From CAIVAT01 sp964628215 (lineage in GTDB: Bacteria > Bacteroidota > Bacteroidia > Bacteroidales > FEN-979), in the NCBI GenBank assembly GCA_964628215.1, contig CAZVNF010000007.1:1-47174 (forward strand): a DNA stretch of 47,174 bases. The letters are read 5' to 3'. A program made the position numbers and the translations under genes. Each line of letters starts with the position of its first letter. The first letter of the stretch is position 1. Below, piece after piece: positions 40,604-47,174 of the stretch. Below the pieces are notes generated by a model, which saw only the letters and a list, made by a program, of their open reading frames with translations, was not told the DNA's origin and ran no database searches.

Positions 40604-43054
40604 TTATTTTATGACCAGCTTCTGGGTCAGGTCACCGGCAGAGGTTCTCAAACGTACCAGGTATAATCCTGCCGGAACAGCAAGATCGGGCACCCTTATC
40701 GAATTTTGTCCGTTTACCGAAACCGCTTGCGATTTCCAAACAATCCGGCCATCAAAAGCCATGAGCTCCAACGAAAATGGCTGTGTTTTATTTGCAGTAA
40801 AACCAACGTAAAAGGTACCACTTGCCGGGTTAGGATAAATGCTGAACCTGGATATCCTCGAATCATTTTCCCCGATTCCGATCCCATATCTGAAAGTAAT
40901 GCGAATCGTGTCCGATTGGGTACCATACTGGTTGGTCACCCTGCAATAAACCTTCTTTACTCCATAGCCAACCTTGGATGAATCCACTTTGGTCGTTTGG
41001 GTCAGGTCGCCGGTTGACCACACATAGGAATCAAAAAGCTTGGCATCCAAAGTAACCGTATCACCGGCAAATACCGTGGTATCATTGCCAATATCCAAAA
41101 CCGGATGATCAACAAAAGGCAATGCCAGATCGAATCTCTTTTTGAATTCCTGGTAAAACAAATTACATATCTGCGCCTGGTGGATCACAATTGAATTTTC
41201 ATCATTTGACACATTGGCTGCATCGCTCCAGTTATGGGAACCTGTCCATACCATAGGATCTGAATTTGAATTTGACTGGTCAATAATCATGGCTTTGGAA
41301 TGCAGCATTCCCTGTTCATGATATACCCTGAAATAACTTCCCAGGGCTGCTCCAAGATCTGCAACAACGGTAGCATCGGAGGTGCCAATGCTCGAAATGA
41401 TCACTTTCGAAGTCACCCCGGCATTTTTGCGTGCGATGATCGCATCGCTGAGCAACTTGCGTGTGATCAGCATGGTTCCAATCTCAAGATCGGAATTTGC
41501 TGTAGCAATATGATTGACAATTTGCTGATTAACCCCATCACTTGGGCTGAAAAAAACTGACACCCGGTTCCCTCCTATGATCAATTCATGCGGAGTATTG
41601 TCTGATTTGGCAGGTCCGAATTTGGCAAGTGCCGCGCTTGGTGTGGTAGTGGCTGACCCAAACATTTCATTAAACTCGAGTGTATAAACTACTGCAAGAC
41701 TGGCATCCTGGATAAACAGGATGTTATTTGCATCTGTGTTTATATTCTGATCGGTCAGGTTGCAGGAACCTGTCCATACGATCGGATCATTGGCATTGAT
41801 CGATTGCCCATCGATGACCATGAACTTATTGTGCATGATGCCGGTGCCGGCCGGGCGGGCGATTGTGGCATTTCGAATTCCGGTAACCAACTCCTGTATG
41901 GCTGAATTGTTAGAACCTCCATCGGTGATAAGTCTCACTTTGACACCTCTTGCGAAGGCTGCATTCAACGCATTGGCAATGCTGCTGATGCCTTCGACAT
42001 TGAAATTGTAAATGGCAAGATCGATGGTGTATTTTGATCGGTTAATATAAGCAATTAAGGTATCATCGATCGCCCGATATATCTGGATGGCTTTCGGTCC
42101 CGTTGCAACGGTTGTATCCACCGGTCGGGAGAAATAGGTTTTAATGTTCCCTGATGACACTGACTGGGTAATAAAAGGCTTCAGTCCTGAGAAACCGGAG
42201 TCGGCAGAGGCAACTGAAAACGCCTGAACATATACCAGGTCGGAAGGATTACGCCCGGTAATATTGAGGGTGTGGGCGGTTCCGGTTCCGGCGCTGCTTA
42301 AATGGCCAAGTTCCAGTTGCGGGGTAAGTCCGTAAAAAAGTTCGGTGGTGCCGGCAATGTTGGTGGTCCAGCTGAGTGTAAACGATGTAGTGTTGATATT
42401 GCTAACCGTGAGCGGAGTTGTGAACACGATGGAACTGCTGCTGATGATGTCATTTTTATCACGAAGCAGCATCTGGTAACCGGCGGTTGGGCTGGTAAAT
42501 GAAAACTGGGAGCAAATCCCTACCAAAGTTACCTGGCTGGCTGGAATGATCTGGCCAACAAGATTTGAAGCGCTGTTTACACGAACCTGGCAGGTTTCAC
42601 CATTTGCGGTTACATTGTAATTGGTATTTCCGGAAAAAACCCCGCCGGCATTGGCAAAAGTCACCCCTACCAATTTGATCAGCATGGCTTCGTACTGCTC
42701 CTTTAACTGACCGGGAGTTATGGTAAGAGGAGCAGGTAAAGGTTTTGGAGCAATTGCATTTACAGATGTGACCGGATCAATTTCCAGCAGGTAATTATAA
42801 TTCTTGGTCACACCTGTCACTACCACCGAGTCACCCCGTTCAACCCCGCTCATGGAACTTCCATACGCTGCAATTCCCGCTGTACCATCCTGGATATAGC
42901 GGATAATGCCCAGCTCAGAACCATTGGTAGCTACACCACGGATGGTAACGGTAGAACCTTCGGGCAGGGCCCGGGCGGCTGCAATATTGGCCTGGGAAAA
43001 TCCCTGGATGCCTAGTATGGCCAGGAATAAAATTGATAATGCTGTTTTTTTCAT
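40604..43054 (-). CDS. Secreted double-HKD phospholipase-D-like protein with T9SS sorting domain
   Basis: An 816-residue multidomain secreted protein. A signal peptide (about 1-21) is followed by an OB-fold-like domain (about 22-210, with VTIRGVATNGSELG and RYIQDGTAGIAAYGS) and a fibronectin-type segment (about 215-310). Two phospholipase-D active-site motifs follow: IMHNKFMVID and MLHSKAMIID, each H-x-K-x4-D, with WTGSCNLTDQN and WTGSHNWSDAAN after them. The protein ends in a type IX secretion A-type sorting domain (FSIYPNPASGTF to LTQKLVIK). PLD enzymes hydrolyse phosphodiesters of lipids or nucleic acids; the OB domain favours nucleic acid. It has its own terminator. Confidence 0.9.
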   Translation of the reverse strand: MKKTALSILFLAILGIQGFSQANIAAARALPEGSTVTIRGVATNGSELGIIRYIQDGTAGIAAYGSSMSGVERGDSVVVTGVTKNYNYLLEIDPVTSVNAIAPKPLPAPLTITPGQLKEQYEAMLIKLVGVTFANAGGVFSGNTNYNVTANGETCQVRVNSASNLVGQIIPASQVTLVGICSQFSFTSPTAGYQMLLRDKNDIISSSSIVFTTPLTVSNINTTSFTLSWTTNIAGTTELFYGLTPQLELGHLSSAGTGTAHTLNITGRNPSDLVYVQAFSVASADSGFSGLKPFITQSVSSGNIKTYFSRPVDTTVATGPKAIQIYRAIDDTLIAYINRSKYTIDLAIYNFNVEGISSIANALNAAFARGVKVRLITDGGSNNSAIQELVTGIRNATIARPAGTGIMHNKFMVIDGQSINANDPIVWTGSCNLTDQNINTDANNILFIQDASLAVVYTLEFNEMFGSATTTPSAALAKFGPAKSDNTPHELIIGGNRVSVFFSPSDGVNQQIVNHIATANSDLEIGTMLITRKLLSDAIIARKNAGVTSKVIISSIGTSDATVVADLGAALGSYFRVYHEQGMLHSKAMIIDQSNSNSDPMVWTGSHNWSDAANVSNDENSIVIHQAQICNLFYQEFKKRFDLALPFVDHPVLDIGNDTTVFAGDTVTLDAKLFDSYVWSTGDLTQTTKVDSSKVGYGVKKVYCRVTNQYGTQSDTIRITFRYGIGIGENDSRISRFSIYPNPASGTFYVGFTANKTQPFSLELMAFDGRIVWKSQAVSVNGQNSIRVPDLAVPAGLYLVRLRTSAGDLTQKLVIK

Positions 43055-43082
43055 ATTTGGGTTGTGTCTGGGTTGGTTAAAA

Positions 43083-43153
43083 GTAAATGGGTAAACGGGT
43101 AAACGGGTAAACAGGTAAACAGGTGAACGGGTAAAGGGTAAACGGGTGATAGG
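43083..43153. repeat. Tandem 8-bp repeat, consensus GTAAACGG, about nine units
   Basis: Units GTAAATGG, GTAAACGG (three times, one late), GTAAACAG (twice), GTGAACGG, a 7-base GTAAAGG and a last GTGATAGG run head to tail. On this strand they create regularly spaced GGG triplets. They lie directly upstream of the PLD-like gene, whose ATG is at 43054. Confidence 0.9.
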
Positions 43154-43180
43154 TTATTGGTTTTTGGTTTTTGGTTTTTG
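43154..43180. repeat. Tandem 7-bp repeat, consensus TTTTTGG, about four units
   Basis: TTATTGG, TTTTTGG, TTTTTGG and a last partial TTTTTG follow directly after the 8-bp array and stop five bases before the TonB receptor's stop codon. Slippage-prone homopolymer runs of five T are included. Confidence 0.85.
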
Positions 43181-43184
43181 TTGA

Positions 43185-46076
43185 TTAATAACTGATTGCG
43201 ATGGATGCGTTGAATGTTCTGCCCTGTCCGAAAAAAACACCCGCTGATGTTGCGTCAAAAGTATATGGATTGGGAGATACAGAGTAACTGTCATTATTTT
43301 TTGCATCGGAAATATAGGCACGATCTAACAAGTTAAGAACAGTAGCCCGGACATCAAGCTTGATTTTTTTAAAGACAAATCTGTATCCTGCATTGATGTC
43401 AATGAGGTAATACATTGGAATTTTCCAGGAGTCCGGCGGAGTTCCACCATTTGCATTTACAAATTTGGGAGTTAATGAAGTCGGGTCCATTTGAGAATAA
43501 TTCTTATCAAACAGTGTTAAACTTCCCGAAACATAGAGATATTTGATAATCTCCCACCTGATTCGTTCCATAAACTGGAATTGGGCAGCATCACCCACAT
43601 GAACTCCCTTTGCATTAAAATCGATGGGAACACTTATTGCGCCTGTCGCATCATAGGCGATATCATGAACCTCCGATGTCCATTTCCAATCACCCAGCGA
43701 TACCACCTGATCCCATTGTATCGAAGGAATGGGCTTCCAACCGAATTCAAGCTCCAATCCCATATGAAGTGCATTGATTCCAACAGTGTTTTTGGGAAGA
43801 TTGTCCCCTTCATTCGTACCAGTTGGAAGAACGTCAAGGGGTTTGTTATCCCACTTGGTATAATACCCGTTAACATTTAAAACAACTTTTTTGGAATTAT
43901 AGCTATAACCAATTTCAATTGCCTGAACTATCTCGTTTTTCGTATTGGTTGCTTCTTTGTTGGCATTGTTAAACACATTTGAAAATCGTGGTGCCTTTGA
44001 CAGGTATCCAAGGTTAATAAAAACATTGTTCCGGCTATTGATATTATAATTCGCGCCAACTTTTATTGTATAACCTAAAAATGTCTTCCAACTAGTTTGT
44101 GCCGTGCGAGCCTCAGCAGAATTGGTAGTATATCCGGTAGGATTGATAATATACTGGGTAGAATCCCCCTTTCTGACGAACACTGTATCCTGTATCATAT
44201 AGGTAGAGTCGCCACGCTTATAACTATAAAGAATACTCTCAGAACCGTTATAATAAAACACTTCCTGATCTCCAACAGCCATTGAAAAGGTGGTTCCATC
44301 AATAACCAAATCCTTCTTTTTAAAATAATCTACCCTTTTGTAAGCAGACAAGGCAGCCGTCATATTTAAAAATGCTGACCATTTCCCTTTTTTGAATTCT
44401 AATTGTCCAAATAGCCCTCCCCAATTAACCAGAGCATCGTTGTTATAGTAAATTTTATCTCCGATTACTTTACGGGAAGATGGATCAATTTGGTTTGAAT
44501 TATCAAGCATAAACTCTCCGCCAAGAAGGTCGTAAACCTCTGCATAATGCTGGGCTTTATACATTCTCAAATCAAGTCCTCCTGAAAAGTTAAAATTTGA
44601 ATTGATCTCCCAGGAAAAAGTTGACAACAACCCATACCATCTATGGTTGTTTACGCTGCTTCGGAGAATTCCTAAAGACTGGTTTTTTTGCTTTTTATCA
44701 TAAATAGTTTGAGTCAAATTCTCATTATAGAACCTTTGATAGTCAATCTGGCCGGTAGAGTCAGGATTAAAAGTAGAAGTACTGTAACTTCCGTCGTAAT
44801 TCGACAGGTAATTACCCGTACCTCCTCCAGTTCCGATGGATGCATAGAGAATGTTGGAAAGATAAAATTTGTCATTGATATGCCAGAAATCACGCAAACT
44901 CAACTGGGGCTTAAAATAATAGTTCAGGGATTGTGTAAGATTCTCCGTTTTGTCCTGGTATATTTTAGTAGGCTCCCCGTTTGCATCTGCCGGCCCCCAG
45001 GTCCAGCGATTCACACGTCCCCAATTCGAATTAAACCGAAGTCCATAGTCAGCAGCATTCTTTGTAACATCGATCCCCAATTTCTCTGCATAACTTTTAT
45101 CAAATGTTGCAATTGATTTCATGTAAGATCGCTGAGCATGTTCCTGAGGGGCTCCCATTGCAGAGAACGTCAATGTGTGCTGACCCAGTTTTTTATCAAC
45201 ACGAAGATAACCAAACCAGCCTTTTGTATAGGTGTTATCTACCCATCCATTCCCTTGCTTGTATGATCCAGCAATAGTAACACCCCATCCATGCTTCAAC
45301 TGGCCCGTTGTAACACCAATTGATGTTCGTAAATAACCATCACTGCCAACATCCTGCTTGATGCTGCCACCCAAATTCGCATCAATTCCTTTAGTAAGAA
45401 TGTTCATGGTGCCACCCACCGAAGGCAGTGCCAATTTTGAGGCACCAAGTCCGCGTTGCACTTGGATACTCCTTGTTACCGCATCAAGTCCGAACCAATT
45501 CGACCAATAAACCCATCCATTTTCCATGTCATTCACAGGAATACCATCGATCATTACTGCCAGATTTCGCTGATTAAATCCTCGAATATTAATTCGGGCA
45601 TCCCCATCTCCACCGCCTTGCTGCGTTGCATAAACTCCGGGCGTTTTATTAAGGATCATCGGGATATCCCTGCTGGCAAGCTCTTCCTGAATCTGGATTG
45701 GTCGAACACTTGAAAAGGCAACAGGTGTTTCACGAACTTTTGCGACGTCGCCAATAACCTCAACTTCCGTCAATGTTGGTGTTTTCAATGCAAAATTCTG
45801 GGTGATCTCTTCCTTACCTACCGTAACATCTAATTCCTGCGGAAGATAGCCAACATAGGAAACCTTAAGATGATAAGTTCCCGGTTCAACCTGCAAAAAA
45901 TATCGTCCTTCCATATCTGTGACAGCCCCCTTACCTTCAGTATAGAGAATGGTTGCCCCAATAAGTGTTTCACCGGAATTAGCATCAGTAACAACTCCCC
46001 GAATCATATTTTTCTGACCGAACAGCAAAACAGGGAATAAGATAGTAAGTAATAAAATAGTAAAATGCTTTGTCAT
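43185..46076 (-). CDS. TonB-dependent outer-membrane receptor with carboxypeptidase-like regulatory domain
   Basis: A 963-residue outer-membrane receptor. A signal peptide (about 1-20, ending LLFGQ) precedes a carboxypeptidase-D-like beta domain (about 22-100, IRGVVTDANSGETLIGATI, VSYVGYLPQEL). The plug domain follows (about 105-235, with INIRGFNQRNLAVMIDGIPVNDMENG and GLGASKLALPSVGGTMNILTKG), then a 22-strand-type barrel ending in FNASIAISY. The ligand is unknown. No SusD partner is adjacent, so it is not a typical polysaccharide utilisation pair; an iron or cobalamin-like substrate is as likely as sugar. Confidence 0.94.
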   Translation of the reverse strand: MTKHFTILLLTILFPVLLFGQKNMIRGVVTDANSGETLIGATILYTEGKGAVTDMEGRYFLQVEPGTYHLKVSYVGYLPQELDVTVGKEEITQNFALKTPTLTEVEVIGDVAKVRETPVAFSSVRPIQIQEELASRDIPMILNKTPGVYATQQGGGDGDARINIRGFNQRNLAVMIDGIPVNDMENGWVYWSNWFGLDAVTRSIQVQRGLGASKLALPSVGGTMNILTKGIDANLGGSIKQDVGSDGYLRTSIGVTTGQLKHGWGVTIAGSYKQGNGWVDNTYTKGWFGYLRVDKKLGQHTLTFSAMGAPQEHAQRSYMKSIATFDKSYAEKLGIDVTKNAADYGLRFNSNWGRVNRWTWGPADANGEPTKIYQDKTENLTQSLNYYFKPQLSLRDFWHINDKFYLSNILYASIGTGGGTGNYLSNYDGSYSTSTFNPDSTGQIDYQRFYNENLTQTIYDKKQKNQSLGILRSSVNNHRWYGLLSTFSWEINSNFNFSGGLDLRMYKAQHYAEVYDLLGGEFMLDNSNQIDPSSRKVIGDKIYYNNDALVNWGGLFGQLEFKKGKWSAFLNMTAALSAYKRVDYFKKKDLVIDGTTFSMAVGDQEVFYYNGSESILYSYKRGDSTYMIQDTVFVRKGDSTQYIINPTGYTTNSAEARTAQTSWKTFLGYTIKVGANYNINSRNNVFINLGYLSKAPRFSNVFNNANKEATNTKNEIVQAIEIGYSYNSKKVVLNVNGYYTKWDNKPLDVLPTGTNEGDNLPKNTVGINALHMGLELEFGWKPIPSIQWDQVVSLGDWKWTSEVHDIAYDATGAISVPIDFNAKGVHVGDAAQFQFMERIRWEIIKYLYVSGSLTLFDKNYSQMDPTSLTPKFVNANGGTPPDSWKIPMYYLIDINAGYRFVFKKIKLDVRATVLNLLDRAYISDAKNNDSYSVSPNPYTFDATSAGVFFGQGRTFNASIAISY

Positions 46077-46106
46077 GGTTTCCGGAAATTTTGGTTATAT
46101 GATACA

Positions 46107-46132
46107 TAGAGACGCGTCTTACCGCGTCTCTA
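46107..46132. repeat. Short palindrome TAGAGACGCG-N6-CGCGTCTCTA
   Basis: A perfect 10-bp inverted repeat with a 6-base loop lies in the gap between the receptor's ATG and the next gene's stop. It has no T-run on either side, so it is not an ordinary terminator. Palindromes with this AGAGACGCG core are known as dispersed repeats in several phyla (from memory). Confidence 0.75.
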
Positions 46133-46188
46133 TAATTGATCAAACCTAAGTAATTACATATGTGCAAGAAGCACAAAGGAAAATTTTG

Positions 46189-47174
46189 CTACTGAACAAT
46201 TATTTTTTTAACCACCGACTGACTATTGGCTAATGTAACTTTGACAAGGTAAACCCCCTCCTGAAGGGTATTCATCAACACCTTTACATCCTTCTGATAA
46301 TTGTCGAAATCGCGAAAATAAACTGTTTGTCCTAAAATGGAAACCACCTCGACAGATTTAACGGAAATTGAAGACTGAACACTAAACTTGTTGCCAGTAA
46401 CAGGATTGGGTAATATATTCACATCGACATTATTGGTGAGTTTACCAATGCTCGAAGAGGATTTACAATCACACCAATGCTGGCCAAGGCTGTCAAAAAA
46501 ATTGACTGGCAATGTGTCATATTCAAGTAATGCATTAAAGCTGTCGGGAACACCCCCTGTCGAGGTGTTACCATATGCGATCATAGTGGTGATGTCAACT
46601 CCATGTTTAACATCATGCTTGCGCTTCAGGGTTTTACTCTTGGTAAGATATTTGCCAGTTCCTGTTACATAAGGCTTTGTATCTGTCCAGGCTCCTGATG
46701 GAGAGTAATTGGGTGGTCCCTGCCAGTTGCTTGGGCGCACGCCGATTTCTCCAAAGATATCAATGTCCTTCCAACTGGAGCCAACCTTCTTTTGTAGAGA
46801 TACGGCATCATCTCCGTTCCAAAAAATGCAATTACCTCCCGGTGTCGGTGGGGTGGTATTGTATGCATAAGGCGCAAGCCAGTTTGCATGTTTACGCAGC
46901 TCCGGCCACACCATTGTGTCCTGCCCTGCAGGAATGGTATCCTGAATGATGACCCAGGTTTTAAAAGCATCGACAGTTCCAACCAGGTTGACAACATATT
47001 GAATATCCTGATCAGAACTGGAACTTCCATTGGACCAACGGATGATCCTGTAAACATTGTCTAAAATAATAGGGGCGCCTGTCGGATTATACAGCTCCAC
47101 GGCTTTGTTGTTATTCCATCCTTCAACATATTCCGACATAAAGATGTCAGTACAGTTGGTTTGGGCAAAAAGTG
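46189..47174 (-). CDS. Lamin-tail-domain surface protein with T9SS sorting domain, 5' truncated by window
   Basis: The frame is open to the right edge of the window; only the C-terminal 328 or so residues are seen. Before the first internal Met the translation reads LFAQTNCTDIF, the end of a signal peptide and the start of the mature protein, so only the signal peptide is missing. A lamin-tail-type domain follows (FMSEYVEGWNNNKAVELYNPTGAPI, LDNVYRIIRWSNGSSSSD). After a linker comes a type IX A-type sorting domain (VNILPNPVTGNKFSVQSS to SVVKKIIVQ). It should be secreted and attached to the surface. Function unknown. Confidence 0.88.
   Translation of the reverse strand, partial: LFAQTNCTDIFMSEYVEGWNNNKAVELYNPTGAPIILDNVYRIIRWSNGSSSSDQDIQYVVNLVGTVDAFKTWVIIQDTIPAGQDTMVWPELRKHANWLAPYAYNTTPPTPGGNCIFWNGDDAVSLQKKVGSSWKDIDIFGEIGVRPSNWQGPPNYSPSGAWTDTKPYVTGTGKYLTKSKTLKRKHDVKHGVDITTMIAYGNTSTGGVPDSFNALLEYDTLPVNFFDSLGQHWCDCKSSSSIGKLTNNVDVNILPNPVTGNKFSVQSSISVKSVEVVSILGQTVYFRDFDNYQKDVKVLMNTLQEGVYLVKVTLANSQSVVKKIIVQ

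Noticed and set aside
43083..43180. Possible CRISPR array
   Set aside because: The units are only 7-8 bases long and run head to tail without spacers, and no cas genes are present.
46107..46132. Terminator for the lamin-tail protein gene
   Set aside because: The palindrome has no T-run on the minus strand side and lies more than 55 bases past the stop.

Overview
The window is chromosomal DNA from a member of the Bacteroidota, probably a free-living, facultatively or microaerobically respiring relative of the Bacteroidales. The evidence is type IX secretion sorting domains at the ends of two secreted proteins, a TonB receptor with an N-terminal carboxypeptidase-like domain, a Bacteroidota-type TonB, TAnnTTTG promoter elements in front of several genes, and A-rich leaders without clear Shine-Dalgarno sequences. 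I see no tRNA, rRNA, transposase, integrase, phage gene or CRISPR array. Both window ends cut a gene (der at the left, a lamin-tail/T9SS protein at the right).

Layout. 1-8.2 kb: housekeeping (der, S4/Hsp15 protein, tonB), a small Cys-rich secreted protein, a three-PAS hybrid kinase, dtd, pdxJ, a secreted M19 dipeptidase and a short adenosine-deaminase-like enzyme. 8.2-13.3 kb: a 1021-residue ABCG-like half transporter with extra domains, a lipoprotein and a zinc-dependent dehydrogenase. 13.3-19.0 kb: a four-gene plus-strand operon of NMT1-type binding lipoprotein, dCache histidine kinase, receiver-PP2C phosphatase and LivJ-type binding lipoprotein, without any transporter subunits; it looks like a sensory pathway. 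19.0-22.7 kb: a tight minus-strand operon of lysine 2,3-aminomutase, two ATP-grasp ligases and a GNAT acetyltransferase, which I read as an uncharacterised pathway making a beta-lysine derivative. 22.9-26.5 kb: an esterase, a LiaF-like/PspC membrane pair, tatC and a Lys-rich small protein.

26.5-35.6 kb is a redox, sulfur and metal neighbourhood: an ECF sigma factor/zinc-finger anti-sigma/periplasmic metal-sensor-like trio, a Cys-rich secreted protein, a cysteine synthase with a Cys-rich tail, a cysteine-desulfurase-like aminotransferase with a NifX/NifB-like protein, an FNR-type iron-sulfur regulator, and a DsrE/TusE/DUF1641/sulfide:quinone oxidoreductase operon. The regulator gene is preceded by four consecutive 16-17 bp inverted repeats, one of them a TGTGA-N6-TCACA palindrome that suits its CRP-type recognition helix. 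The simplest reading is an oxygen- or redox-controlled programme for oxidising sulfide and trafficking the sulfur.

35.9-47.2 kb: a coiled-coil lipoprotein, a secreted endonuclease/exonuclease/phosphatase, a MORN-repeat lipoprotein, pyrC, a polyprenol-phosphate mannosyltransferase-like GT2, a secreted double-HKD phospholipase-D-like protein, a TonB receptor and a T9SS surface protein. The gap between the PLD gene and the receptor gene carries an 8-bp and a 7-bp tandem repeat. No gene-free stretch exceeds 300 bases; the largest are 31924-32158 and 35611-35888.
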